Shown piece after piece: positions 23,701 through 36,793 of a DNA stretch of 64,000 bases. This stretch comes from Colletes latitarsis (Eukaryota; Arthropoda; Insecta; Hymenoptera; Colletidae), in the NCBI RefSeq assembly GCF_051014445.1, contig NC_135137.1, positions 33,791,501 to 33,855,500 of the forward strand, read 5' to 3'. The translations under genes and the position numbers were made by a program. How positions within the stretch are numbered: position 1 is the first letter of the stretch; every line of letters begins with the position of its first letter. The notes beneath the pieces were generated by a model that worked only from the letters and a program-made list of their open reading frames with translations, made no database searches and was not told the DNA's origin.

Positions 23701-26700
23701 TCCTGTCTTTGCAGGCCCCTCGACCGGCCACCATTTTGTTCGATTTTGGGTTTTGTTTACCCTGTTACTTGGAATCCCAAGAAGCTGGTCAAGAATGTTT
23801 ATTCTTGAGCTTCAAAATTATGTTAAAAACTAGTAAGATCAAATTCTTACTTCTATGATACAATAAAATAAAATTGAAAGTAGAGATAAAATATGAAACA
23901 CTAGCTTTTGAGAATCATCCTGTTCAGAATACTCTATTTTAAAAACCCTTATATACCCTTCTTAACAATGTTGGATAAATAGAAATTGAAATAGTCAAGT
24001 TGAAAGGATTTATTGCAGACAGAGAATAGGGACAGTCCTGAATGAAGGGGAATGTGGTATTGCAATGAGTAGAATGTGGACGGTGTCGATTACTTTTACC
24101 TTACGAAGGCTGACTGTAATGTCTGACACAGAACGACTTGCGTGGAGGGTCAGATTTTTTCCACTGGATGTTAAGTCTCGTGGAAAATTCTGTTATTTCA
24201 AAGTTCAGTATTAGACTAGAGCCACACATCATTTGCGTTATTTATAATTTATTCGACTGATTAAAATTTCGATTGTGCACTTAAAATTACATTAAAAACT
24301 ACAGACACTATTTGACTATCAGATAGTTGACAAATTAATCTAAAATTTGTTCTCGTTGGTTATGAATACAATTTGCTCAAGTCGATCTCTTATATAACAA
24401 CGAAAAAGTGTCGGAGTCGATCGAATGATCGAGGCTTAAGGGCTAAGCGTGTCTCGAGGCCGATGTTTGCGTGTCTCCTGACGTCCCGTCAAAGCGACGA
24501 ACGCGAATCGTCGAAATCGTGCGAGGGATAAATATTCTATGTGTGTGTTGTGGTAATTGCGGCTGGACAGTGTTCATTTCGCGGTCAGGGTTTTAAAGAT
24601 GATGGCCAGTTGTCGAACATGTTACTCGATAGAGACTAAGAAACTCAATTGTATCCTTTGGAGCTTTGATGATGATTGCGGGAGCAGTTCGAAATAGACG
24701 CGTAAAAATATAAAAATAAACAATACTCGTATACTTCCTCCCTATGAATATATTTACACTTAATTTAAGAAGTTTTATAACAAACACTGTCTGAAAACAT
24801 GACGTTCCAGATTTATTTGCAATTTTAAAGCACGTAGAAGGTTAAAGTTTCCATTTCCTCTCGCGCTGAAAACAGCGTACGAAGCTATTCCTAGCAATTT
24901 CGAATAATTAAGTTGGAAACAAATTTTTAAACGCGATTTCCGGCGTTTCCTGTTTACTCGCCGCGAAACCTGCTGAAGTCATTGAAGTCATGCGACTTTG
25001 CGTACAAACACGTACCGTGGGGAGTCTAACGAGACCTAATTTTCCGAAGGAATTGCGCGGGAAACGACGGAAGCAGGCTTTTCCACGAACGACTTGGACG
25101 TTCTGCTTATACATTCGCTTTTTACATTCGTTGTTCGAAATGAAATTATTGTTTAACGATCAAGAAGATATCGAAGGTTCCTTATTTATATGCCCAAGCA
25201 ATTAATAAAAGAATGTAACGAAGAATAGGATCATCGACAGAAAAATAAATTCAAAGGTAAATTTTAGAGAACCATAATAAATTCATAAATATGAATTCTT
25301 TTTCAAATTGTAATTTCAGATCTACTTATACCGTATGACAAAAAATTAGTCTCAGAAATAAAATACAAATATTTTCATACCCCAACAACGATGTACGTAA
25401 CAAACCCTTACAACCTTCCAATATAATAAATGTTTAAATACCCATGATTCGCGTCTCCAACCGAGTGTAACCAGTCAACGGAAGAATTCCGCCTTAATTG
25501 CGAGGCTTCCTCGAAACGTAGAAGAAACGCTAGAGAGGAGGCTGGACCGTCCTACTCGTCGAAATAGAAAATTATGCACAGTCGACTAAGCGTGGACAAT
25601 GCAAGGAACTCGCAGTCACCGATTCTAATCTAACGACTTTCGAGTAGGCGCATGGATTAGCGAGAGATCTCTGGACGTAGGGTGCCCCGGAGGGGTTCTC
25701 CGGTAGCAGGAACAGGTAGTCGAAGCTTCGAGAGCCCGGATACCTGACCGTAGCGTACGCGAACGCTCTCGAGCATCCTATCCTTCATGACGGAGAAGCT
25801 CGACGGCTGTCCTATTATAAGAAAATAGATCGACTTACAGCGGCGGTGCGGGCAGAGCGACGCAGACGGAGGCGTTCGAGTGTCGCGAGAAAGAGAGGGA
25901 TCGCCGTAGGTACCGGAGGTGTCGGATAGAATTCACGATCGAACGAGCAGGACGAGAGAACGATGTCTAGCCCCGTCACAACACCGTGTCACTTCCCTGT
26001 CAAACCGGATTAGGCAAATAGCCGGACGATACCTGGGGACAAGGTTTTCGTGGTTGCTGCCGCGAGTCTCTGATAGCCCGCGGTGCCTGGCTGTACACAC
26101 CTTTCATCGACTGGTCAAACCGTTAAACGATTTTTTATTATCTTTCCATCTGTACTTCGGTAGAACATCTTCCATCGCTCGACAATTATTAATAAGTTTG
26201 ATTTTTTCCAAACCGCACTTTCATCCACTTGACAGATATCCGTCAGATGATTTTTCACTGAGGAATTAAAAAAATTCTCAAAATTAGATGTTAAAGAAAA
26301 TCTAAACAATAAATTCACCGACAAATTGTGGGTATGCTAAAGAGTTTGATTTGGGAGTGTGTTACCAAGGATACCTTCAATCGTTCAAGAATTAGAAATT
26401 TATTTTGATTTTTACTGGACCACGAGTTTCCAAATATATTTTTAGTTTTAACAGTGAAAATTGATACCTATATAAATCTCCGAACGAATTATATGAATTA
26501 TCGTCACGAAAAATGATACTTCTAGGTGCTCGACCCATAAACCGAGATTCCTAAAAATCGGGACGCAACACTTGGTCGATGTTCCCTGTCACCGAAGTGC
26601 ATCGTCGAGTTTTAGGCTAGTCCCCCGATGGGTGGGCAGTGAGTTATTCGCGAGTGTCTTTGTCAGTGGCAGCGAGCGCGTAATTCATCGGCCGCGCGCG

Positions 26701-29700
26701 GGTTCGTATAAGCGAGCCATGTCTATATTAATACGGGCATAGATCGATCGGGTCGATTAAACGCGAGAGGCTCGGGTACAAGTGAAATTACTAGGATCGG
26801 TAGCGGGATTCGGGTAGACGCGAGGCGGCCGACACGCGGCCCCTCGGCCAGAATGAATTTATCGATCGGTGCCCGTGGATCCGTGTAAAGTCTCGATAAA
26901 TTAAAGCCCCGAGTGATATTGATGGACGTCGACGACGCGATTCGGCGCTCGTTCCCTTCGGAATAAATTAAGATCCTCGCCGGGTGAGTAATGATTACTC
27001 GCGGAGTGACGATTTCCGAGCTACACCGCCGCGGCCCGACGGTCGCGTCTTTATTTTCGAGGATTATCATTTTTCATTCTACGCCCGTTGGATTCTCTTT
27101 AGGCCCCGCTCGCTGCGAGATCGCGATCCTTTTGTATCGCGCGGCGGCGCCGGCCGATCCTACGGGTCTCGTTTGATCCGCGCGGCTTAACTTTGACCTG
27201 AATGAAGCTGGTCGACGTCTCCGTCTCTGTTCGCGCGTGACGGAGTATGACAGGGACGAAAAGTAAAGCGATTCATCACCCTGTCCCCGCGCGAAATTTT
27301 TTAAGCACCGTAATGTTTACGCTAATCCCTCCGAGACGCGACTCTCGACGACGTACCGAGTATTCGGTAACCACAGGCTCTTTCAGAAAATTTACACAGC
27401 AAGGATATTTTGTGTAGCGTGTACATCGATAAAAAATGAATTCTCTAACTAAATAATGCAACAAGTGTCCACATTATAGGGGATGATTTTACGTCGTGAA
27501 AGTAAATCGAAAATGAAATATTTTCAGCACAATTTCTAAGATGATATGTTATTAATCAACTAATCGTAGCTAGTCAGAAGATAATAATATCGACGAAAGA
27601 AAAATAGTACTCTACTCTATGAGAATTGCAAGTAGAAAGAACCAGTAATGGACAGACATCTTCGTCGATGTCAATCGATGCTAGCAAATAATTGCTGCTA
27701 TTAATTACTTCGTACCTAATGATTACTGTCACGACGCGGTCATTTCGTGAGATAATCTATTACATCGATGTCGTGCGCTCCTTCCGTGGTACCGAAGCGC
27801 GAAACGTCATCGGCGTGGGCGAGAGTAGAAGGTGTCCCGCTCGTAAACTCGGATCGTGCACACTTTTCGCGGTGAAAGCGTTATCTAATGATCACGATTT
27901 GCATTAAGCAGCTGTTTTGATGGCGGAATTATGCAGGCTTTGTCTGTTCGCGATTATAACGCTTGATTATTTGACACTTCGCTGGGATCGATGGCGAGAG
28001 CCGCGCGGGAACGAAGATCGACGTCGATGCACTTTAACCGGCGAAATTGTATAATTACTTCGGGATGACAGTGTTTCATGATAAATATGCAAAGATTCTT
28101 GACAACCTCAGATAGTAAGCACAGCTTCCATCTAAACAGACTACGCTGAAATATCGTCGTATTCCTACCTTCTTTTGTATCTAATTTTTTAAGAAAGCTC
28201 TAAATGGCCCAGGATTATATAAAAGAATTTGTATCGCTTGTAATCGTAACACAAACCGACGAAGAATGGCACTTAAAAAGTGGAACAACCTGTACATATA
28301 TTAGCCACCACCGGGTTCATGCATATTGATGAATCGAGCCCCGTTTAGGGCCAACAACAGAAACAAAACACGAAGTGTTTCATCAACCGTAGAGCAAAGT
28401 AGAGTTCCCGACTCTAAAAATCTCCGTCTACGGAGAAATCGCCGACATCGGTGTAAAATTTGCCCGAGGTATTTTTACCTACAGCCAAAAGTAAATAAGT
28501 TATTCGAGTCCGCTTTAAGTACCCTTGTAAAACGATCGTTCGAAAAAAGCGAACGTACGTTTATCCGAAAATTCCATTACCCTAAATAGTCGTGTCTCCT
28601 TACGTCGATGCAAATAATGGAGGCAGTGCCGTAAACAAGATTGCACAAGTACCTCGCGGCACAATCGGATCGCTCAATTAAACGAAGAACGTATCGCCCC
28701 GGTTGATGGAGGCTGGTTTCAGGACCGAAACGTGGCAAAGAAACGCAACGCCCGGACGAGCGCGCAACGACGAACGATCCGCAAAATAGGCACGGACGGA
28801 GATGATCGGGATACCGATCGTCCGGCAGCTTTTTCCAACGATCGCGACGTCGGAAAGAAACGTACGGTACGCGAGGCGAAGGAGGGAAAGAGAGGACTGG
28901 TCTCTCGGTCGTATCCGAAGGCGACCTTAATTAATTAACGAGGCAACGCTCGAAGGATCGCCGCGGCTCGTCGGACGGACGACGGCGTTCTTCCGGGCGT
29001 ATCCGCGCTCTCTACGGTGTGCTAATTCAGTTAAATGGTTAATTGCTTAATTTCATTTAATACGCCTCCGCTCCGGCTGGCTGGCTGCTTCCTGACCACC
29101 TCCCCCCTTCTTCTTTCTGCTTAGCCTTCTACCGTCTTCGTCTAAGTCTTTCTTCCGATCGGTCCTCCGCTTTCTTGTTCCCCGGTCTTTGAGTCTTCCT
29201 CCTTCCCCGACGTGTCCCGTCTCCTCGAGGACGGTACTACTTACCCGTGGAGGACTCGCCGGAGGACGATCGACGTGAACGAGGAGGGAACGTTTCCGTC
29301 GTGGCCGTTCCATTCTCGGCGACGGGGTCGATGGCCGCTCGCGATGCCGGAGAGCCTCACGAAAGAAAGAAATCGCGGGCATAATTAGCGAATGATTGAT
29401 CGATGCGTGTCGCCCGAGCTATGCATGCGCATTGCTCCTTCGATCTATCCTCTTCTCTCTTCCGGACCGATCCACCGTTCCTCCGAGTCTCTCTCTCCAC
29501 GTCGCTCGAGATCGTTCTCTTGCCCGCTCCTCTCCGTCGTGCACGCTCGTGATCCCCCCGTTCCCCGTCTCCCGCCCTGGCTCCCGATCTCTTTTTCTTT
29601 TGCCTTAATTTAGTGGCCATCCGCGGCGGGCATACGCCCCGACAAGGGCGCGTATGCACGCGCTCGATCCTCGTACGTGAAGGGGAGTCGTGCGTGCGCG

Positions 29701-30674
29701 CACGCATATTCGATGCTTTTTGCCCGGTATGCCGATCCACGGCGCCGATCACGATCGACCGGCGCGGATCTCTGTTTAGTTATTCGGAAATTATTGCGGC
29801 CCCGTGATCCTCGTTAACGATCTGCCGGTGTCCCTGGGGACGGATCACCACCAGCAATTTCAGGGGACGTTTACGACTATCGCGGACTCCTGTTAAATTA
29901 ATAAACGTAAACCCGACCGTTCAATTATTTTATTACGTTTCGATCACCGACTCTCTTTCAGGGCCCCTCGACAGCAGAGTTTTACGATTCAAAAATTCAG
30001 GAGGAAAAAAGCCTATGTTATTCTGTGTGAGGTGGTATAGATCTTCACGATTCTATATTCTTTTATATACTTAGCTAGCAGATAGAAAAAAATGAATGGT
30101 ACGATACTGTTTATTTTTTATCGTGAGTGCAACGATGCACGAGACAAATTCAGATGCGTATTTCTTTAAATCGAATTGCATATTTATGTACTATACTTTA
30201 TAATTGTACATTAGTCCAATATATTGAATACGAATACGAGTTCTGGGGCTAGAAAATTCATAATAAATACCTGAGGCGCAAGATTATTATGACTATATCT
30301 TAACAACTTGTGTATATCGTTAAAAGAAATGACACCAAAAAAAAATAACGTGTGCCACAGATCTATATTTGTAATAATCAAATTAAATGCGTGACGCGTG
30401 GTAGCGAGCACAAAATGTTACAGCGTGATATATAAAAAAAGAAGTCTGGTAAAGGTTGTCAATTTTTTGGATCGAGGCTCGAGGGAACCCCCTTGTTATC
30501 AAGTTCTCGCGGTCGAACGGTAAAGATATTCGATTTGTCTCGAAGTACCGCGACCGTCACTTTCTCGAGTTTATCATAATTAACAGGAAATCGATCTACG
30601 GCTTTCAATCGTGATCCTGGGGGTCCCGAGGCTGCCTCGTCGCTAACCAGCAACCGGTGTTAATGGAGGAAAGA
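20727..30674. other. Long non-coding stretch with one CpG-rich block
   Basis: Nothing recognisable as a gene, RNA or repeat was found in this 10 kb. AT-rich DNA dominates (20730-21450, 22000-22250, 23800-24400, 25200-25450, 26100-26550, 29990-30450). CpG-rich blocks occur at 21460-21900, 22270-22720, 25590-26060, 26560-27260 and 28690-29880. The 116-codon frame at 21469-21819 and the 131-codon minus-strand frame at 29357-29752 are basic, low-complexity and unlike known proteins. At about 29420-29600 the plus strand is strongly pyrimidine-rich. GATC-rich motifs are frequent, without a regular array. Confidence 0.5.
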
Positions 30675-30697
30675 GACTCCCCGAGCAACGGGGAGTC
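30675..30697. other. Perfect 9-bp hairpin
   Basis: GACTCCCCG (30675-30683), a 5-nt loop AGCAA, then CGGGGAGTC (30689-30697). It is followed by GTGGGTTTGATTTTCTTGAT. The histone mRNA stem-loop has a different sequence, and no adjacent gene is evident. The function is unknown. Confidence 0.8.
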
Positions 30698-30712
30698 GTG
30701 GGTTTGATTTTC

Positions 30713-30736
30713 TTGATCGATCGACCGATCGATCAA
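30713..30736. repeat. Palindromic GATC repeat beside the hairpin
   Basis: TTGATCGATC (30713-30722) and GATCGATCAA (30727-30736) form a perfect 10-bp inverted repeat around GACC. It starts 16 bases after the hairpin at 30675-30697. A dyad of this size could bind a dimeric factor, but GATCGATC runs are generally common in this DNA. Confidence 0.75.
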
Positions 30737-33344
30737 CAGGATAGATCGTTCGCGCCTCGCCGGGGAACGCGCGCGAAACCTTTCGCCCGGATGACCTCGG
30801 ACAATCCTCCGGACGTCGCTGTATAATTTGATACTAATTTATTCGCCTAATCCCGTCGTAGGATCGAGCGTTGTTATGACCGACTGCGTTAATCCGACAG
30901 CCAAATCCCAATTTTAATGCTTTCACGGTATCCTGGCTCGCGAAATAAACCGAACGACTTACTTCTTCGCGGGACACGTGCGCCAATGGCGGCCATTAAT
31001 TCGCGTTAAAGAATTTTTTCTAAGCTCGTTACGCGTGTCGTTAAACGATAGCTTACATTCCTGAATCATGTTTCGTTTTAGCAGTCGTTGCTTCCAGTGA
31101 TTACTTTTTTCATATTACTTACGTTCACGGTAAAGTAAAAACGGTGTGGAGGAATTGCAAATGTAAAAAAATAATACACCCAATGGAAATAGAAAACTCG
31201 AAGGATAGGTGTATTCTTACTATCAAACGGTGCATAGAGTATTCCATGTAAAGTGACAGATATTATCATTTGCAAATGTGTAGGTTGTAAATTATTGTAC
31301 AATGTAAAAGGGGAGTTAGCGGTAAACGATGTTCATAAAATTATGGATGATTCTAACAGTGGATTAGGTGCACGAATCGAGAAAGGAACGAATCGTCTTT
31401 TTCTCTTTTCCTTTGCGCCTGATCTGCTATTAAAATTACTTACGCTTTAAACTTTCAGAGTGTAACTGTAAAGAACTCCCTAAGGAAGATAAGAAGATTA
31501 AACGGGGAATTTTTATAGGATTCATTTTTATGAAAAGGTCTATCTCTGGACGGTACGAATTGGCACGGGTAACTATACTTTCGCACCACTAAATTTGACA
31601 CAGCGAGTGATAAAATTTAGTACGAAGGAATAAAAACTTTCCAACGAGATAGGAAACTTGTAAGATACTTAAATGGAATATGAGATTTAAACTGACCAGG
31701 GACATTCGAGCAAACTATTATACATGATACTGCATTTTAATCCTAGCTACTCCAAAACAGTAAAAACATTTTTACTCGAACGTGCATCACAGCTTAAAAT
31801 ACCTAACCCATTTATTAGTCGAAAAAATTCAACCAGTGCATTAAAAAGTCAGTAAACGCGTCAACAAAAGTTCATATAAGTGCTCTTTAAACTTGTCGTT
31901 AAAGGAGATTGTAATAATTACCTAAATAATCGCGTTCCTAATGGGAATCCTTAATGCAGATACCGTTTCATGCATACGCCCATCGAACGTTCAACGTTTC
32001 TGGCAGCATTAGCGATCGTTCTCGTCCGTTCGACGGATGAGCCTTGGCCAGGCAATAAAACGCGAGTGTTCCTACAAACGATGGAGGCGAATCTCTCGAA
32101 AAATGACGATCCCCGGTGTAAAAGTCAATAAAGATACGGATTACCCGCGCCGAGACCCGTAAACGCGCACTGCCGTCCAGTACGAACCACTCCGTTTTAC
32201 GACTTTGTTTTGAATTTCGCGCGTTCTCGGTTCCACCAGTAAATTCACACGAAATTTATGCCCGGGGGTTGGTAGCTGGAATTGATAATTATAAACGACC
32301 GTCCCTCTTAGAGGATAGGCATCCTCGAAAGTCGATTTCTCAGGGTAAAACCGTTGGAATTGTTTGCATTAAGAAAAACTTTAATTTATACTAGCCATAT
32401 CGCGCGAGATTCGAACAAATGCAAAGCTTATATAACTTTCTTTCTATTTACGAATATTAGAAAAGAATTGTTCTTCTGTAGTATTGTTATTTGCTCTTTT
32501 ATGCACTGGTTGAAAAAGTATGACAGGAACATACGTCTGTGTGCATCTTGTGGCTATGTTCTTACAACATATCGAGTCAACGTAGAAACGAGGCTTTCAA
32601 TCGACTGTTCCCGGTGGTGGATGGTTACTTACCTGAAACAGAAAAGAAAACGAAGCTCAGTACACTGTGACCGTTTTATGAAAAGCGATAAATTTCCTTA
32701 CACGAAACGGTCCGTGTGCTCGAAACAATAAACGCGCCACGCACTGGCTCGAGTTATCGCGCATAAAATAGAATAGTCGTACGCTATCTTAAAGTATTAC
32801 TCGTCCCGGTAGCGCGTGTGGTCCCCGACGAAGATTCCGCGGCGTTTAATTAAAACTTGCAGGGTCAAAACGACCGCTTAACGTCGCCGTAAACAACGAT
32901 ACTCGCTCTAAGGGACGAGGAATCGCGGATATTATAATTGTATTATATCAATCATAAATTCGGTATAACGATTCTCTCACGTGACGCGCACAGGCCTTCT
33001 GGTGATCGCGTCTCAATGAGACGAGCCGATTATCGTTGAAAAAGGCAAACGGCCCACAGTCCGGTTTACGACGTAGAAACAACGCCAGCGACTGTTTCGG
33101 TAATTGCAAACGCCAGACGAACGATCGAACAGGGCATAGTAATTTTATGCACCGATCCCCGAATGCTATCGACTGAACCCTCCACAGGACGCGAACTGCG
33201 GAACGGAATTAAATTGTAACAAATATAAATTGCACATTCCTGCGAAATACATGGTAATTTTACGATGGAATTTATTATGAGATTGATAGATATTTATCAT
33301 TTAAAATTCAGATAAAAGGATATGCCTGAGAGATTCTTTCAATA
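30737..33344. other. Non-coding stretch, mostly AT-rich
   Basis: No recognisable gene. A 125-codon plus-strand open frame at 32354-32731 is unusually long for AT-rich DNA, starts MELFALRKTL, and contains a CASCG motif and a basic C-terminus. I cannot assign it to any family and see no flanking splice pattern that would make it an exon. The rest has no visible repeats. Confidence 0.5.
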
Positions 33345-33500
33345 AGTTGTGGCGTCCCCTCCCATGCTTGCCACCAGAGGGGCTGCGCTCTCACAAGCGC
33401 TCGATCGATCCCTCGGTTGGTATACATATATACATTCCTCGACTGACTTCCCAATATCCCAGTCGTCTAAGGCAGGGTCTGCTAGAAAGGGCCTTACTGA
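33345..33500 (+). repeat. Dispersed diverged repeat, copy P
   Basis: Shares collinear blocks AGAGGGGC, CTCTCACAAG, CATTCCTCGAC and GG(G)xCTGCTA with the reverse complement of 57896-58045, with gaps between. The order and spacing are preserved, so common ancestry is likely although overall identity is low. No coding frame is conserved between the two. Confidence 0.5.
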
Positions 33501-33739
33501 CGAGTCCACTAGCAGGCCCCGACGAAACGCTCCACCCTCCTTTTCTTTTCACGCCTCCTACGAATTTCTCGCGTTCCACATTTTGAGAGTGGCCATAAAG
33601 TTATCAAAAATGGTGTTCCTAAAGGTGGCGTTATTAGACCCATCGATTTAAAGATACTCGAAGTCAAATATCTGCTTATAGTCTTCCCTAAATAATAAAT
33701 TGATTTAGAAAAAGAAGATCGTTTTCTTTATTCGCCATT

Positions 33740-34840
33740 TGCTAATTATTTTTGAGAATATTTAGTAGGCTACGGGAGAATTGTGGGCCAGCGTGCGACG
33801 TAGGAAGAAGGATCTCGTCGACAGGCACGGCGAGTCGCGGAGGACGCGACGTGGAAAAGGGAGGAACGGGTACGGGGCTTTGGAACGGCGAAGGGGGTGG
33901 TACGGCAGCAAAAGAGAATGCAGTAAGTAAGCATGCCTTCGCCTCAAGATCAAAGATCAATGCCCACTCGAGTCGATTTGAAACGCGAGCGCATTGCATA
34001 GTCGCGCAAACATTATTATACCCCTGTCGACTTTATACACAGTGCCTGGGCTCGGTACACGCACTCTCTTTCTCTTTCCCGGTTCGGTCCCTTCGTCCTT
34101 TGCGTCTTCCTTCCTTCCGTCTTTCTCCCTTCTGGCGTTCCTCGCCTCGTCCTGCGTCGCGTTCGTTTCGTTCTATCGAACGACGGAGCGCGCGTACATC
34201 GGGGGAGAATGCGAAAAGGGAGTAGGATGGATAGCGCAACGCGGTCCCGGTGCAACTGTATGTTAATCGAATGCGCATCCGAATACGGAATAAGGATGGA
34301 AGCCATCCAGTTTGATACACCATTCTGCCTACGTCCTCCCTCCCCCTTTCGGCACTCGTCATCCACCTCTTCCTCGTCATCCTCGTCTCCTCTGCGACTG
34401 TTCCACCGGCGGTCGTTCCTCTTCCAGCACGGTCGTCGTCGTCGTTTCGAGGCAACAAGGGAACGCCGCTCCTCCGTCGACACCGCATGGAGATTCGAAA
34501 ATGATTCTCCACTTTTTCTCCCTTACTCTAGCCTATCCTCTCTCTCCCGTCCTTCGTGCATATCGGCACACGGTGTACGTACGTCATACCCGTAATCCAT
34601 TACGGAATTTCGTATGCATATACGATATCGCGTATGTTTATGCGTGGCGTTCGCGAACACGCCACGGAATTAATGCGACATACCGCGGCGCTCGAGACCC
34701 TAGGATAATCGCGGCCCGTGTTTGCGCGGCTGCGAAAATGTCGCAAAGTAACGATCGCGGCCGCGACGGTGATTTAGCTCGCCGGGGAAACGGACATGGT
34801 ATTTTGCACGTTCGGCTCGCGTACGCGGCGTACGAGCGCG
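33740..34840. other. CpG-rich, pyrimidine-rich block on the plus strand
   Basis: GC-rich with long plus-strand CT runs between about 34060 and 34560 and a short CGT run near 34435. Overlapping frames of 128-178 codons on the plus strand and 155-159 on the minus strand coexist, which points to stop-poor composition rather than genes. A GTAAGT occurs at 33925 but no exon is defensible. It could be a promoter or 5' UTR region. Confidence 0.4.
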
Positions 34841-35047
34841 CGTGTTAACGTGTCGCGCGACCCTCGAACACGATTATTCTACCGGCTCCGTGCCGACTTC
34901 AAACGCTTTGCTCGCGTTATTGACGTTCCCCTCGTTCCCTGTACGCGTATTGTTCCCGACACCCGCGCCCGTTAATGAGATAATCCCGACGCGATCCGTA
35001 AATCTTTCGATTTTCATCGTAGATCACGATAGAAGCAAACGCGTTGA

Positions 35048-35760
35048 GCTCGAGCCAAAGCTGAGCGAAACCTTAACGAGGCATTTGGTCAGAAATCAAC
35101 TACCGAGCGTTCGAAAAATTCGCCACGGCGACGAGAGCCTGCGAAGACCAGGAATACCGTGGGCGTGCTTCCATTCCCGGCGACCATCAATTGAGAGATT
35201 AGTCGAGGCACATCCACGCGCGGTGGTTCGAGGGCTCTTAGAAACGCTAGTTGCAAGCAAATCAACCGTTCCCAACGATCCGAGTATGTTTGGAAAGACA
35301 AACAAGTTAGATAAATGGATCGCGAGCGGGCTAATTGAACGTCGGCTAAGTCGGCGTTGCGTGGTTTATTGTTGTTCGTTACCGACGTTGCGAAACAACA
35401 ACGATCCAGTTTGAAACGTATCGTGACGCGCGATGAGAAATGGATTGTCTACGATGATCAGAAACGGCTGGCATAATAACTTGATCGAGACGAGGGACTG
35501 GCACCTTGGGAGCAAAGTGATAGCAAACGGAGGAGCTGCAGCCGGAATCGGGCGTATTGGTTTCCTGAATTCGAAGGAAACAATCATTCTGGAGGAAGCA
35601 CTTTCAGTAATTGGACAGAATCTATTAAAGCTTATTATTCGACCAAATATAGCTATCGTTGGTACCATGGGATTAGTGAAGAAAGAAAAGCTCAGTGACC
35701 TATCTGAAACGCTCGAGCTATGTTCGGTTGCAATAAGTACTCGTTCTAAATAGTTCTGGA
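35048..35760 (+). pseudogene. Decayed mariner transposase
   Basis: Mariner transposases cut and paste TA-flanked elements using a D,D34D catalytic site. In order, this segment shows NLNEAFGQ (35069-35092), AFEKF then RHGDESL (about 35106-35141, across a frameshift), LVEAHPRAVVRGLLETLVAS (about 35199-35258) with KLDKW (about 35307), LLRNKNDP-like text before a stop at 35412-35414, RIVTRDEKWIVYDDQKRLA (35417-35473) followed by two stops, then AAGIGRIGFLNSKETI (about 35538-35585). These follow the order of the N-terminal helix-turn-helix region and catalytic core of the family. The first catalytic Asp is at 35432-35434; the second and third are not recognisable. At least three frameshifts and several stops make it inactive. 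Terminal repeats were not found. Confidence 0.88.
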
Positions 35761-35770
35761 GTCGCACCTT

Positions 35771-36200
35771 GGCAGGTGTATCGGGTTTCCCGATTAATTA
35801 AAATCGCCGAGGACCTCTCGGCGTTCGTTCTCATCGACCACGTAATTTCGCAATGCCATTCGCCGCGGAGCGCAAGTGCATCGGGACTCAGTCGACCGGA
35901 GTCGCCGATCAGTCTGCACAGTGACGTTTCCCTCCTCGTCCCGCGGCTGGTGCACGCTCGTATCCGTCACCGGGGACCGTTGCGCGGCCTGACGTGGAAA
36001 ACGAGGCGGTATAAAGCACTGCCGGGTCTGTCGACGGAGTTCGATGGCTGGCGAGTAGGTCCGCGATGCACCTCAGGTGGTCCCCCGATGGTTCGAGCCG
36101 CGGCGTCGTCGATCGCTGAACTCCCCGATCAGCGTTCGCAATAAATTGGAATACCCAGCGAGCACACGCTCCGAACAGTCTCCGGGACCCAGCTGGAACA
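35771..36200. other. Non-coding, CpG-rich
   Basis: Immediately follows the recognisable part of the mariner relic. The unrecognised 3' end of that element could be in here. No other feature seen. Confidence 0.5.
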
Positions 36201-36270
36201 GGAAAGGGAGTAGAGGGTGTTCTCCGAGTCACCTGTCAGCGGTGCAGATAAACTCCAACGGGAACCGCTG
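36201..36270 (+). repeat. Paired module, copy A
   Basis: Contains GGAAAGGGA, then AGAGGGTGTTC, CCGAGTCACCTGTCAG, GCAGATAAA and GGGAAC with short variable spacers. The same blocks in the same order occur at 36794-36868. CACCTG is an E-box core. No reading frame is shared between the copies. Confidence 0.75.
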
Positions 36271-36793
36271 TTCCAGAACGAAATGGCGCAACCCTTCGCG
36301 ACCAACAGACCTGATAATTCTGCAAACTATTAATTTCATTTGAAACCATCGTTTCCTCCCACTGTGCTTCGTTAATAACGTTACAATTGCCACTCGGGGT
36401 GCATAAGTCAGCCATCTTGCGATCTTGGGGTCGATCGATAGATTGTCGATAGGAAAGACTTGACAGAAAACATCCTTACGAACAATAAACTTGGGTCGAG
36501 CAGGATTCCTGAATACTCGTTCCTTTTACGACTCGTGGAACGAAGAGAAGCCTAGTCGTTTCGCGTCCAATAATCCCTAGTATTGCAGTTTGGAGATAGA
36601 AACAATGTTCACGATTTACGCATCAGGATTTTATAGGCGTCGATACTCTAAGCAACGCAGAATTACGCTCGATACCAGATAGTCTACGAGGCCAACGTTT
36701 TATTTACCTGTCCAGATTTATTTAGCTCCTCAGCGGAGAATCTTTGTTTTATTGCATAGTACACAGCGAAACAATAAAAATTTCGTTCGAAAT
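36271..36793. other. Spacer between the paired modules
   Basis: About 520 bp of moderately AT-rich DNA with no recognisable gene. AATAAA-like hexamers occur, without a transcript to attach them to. Confidence 0.5.

Noticed and set aside
33752..34225. A 157-codon open frame with a GTAAGT inside.
   Set aside because: Basic, low-complexity and overlapped on both strands by equally long frames.
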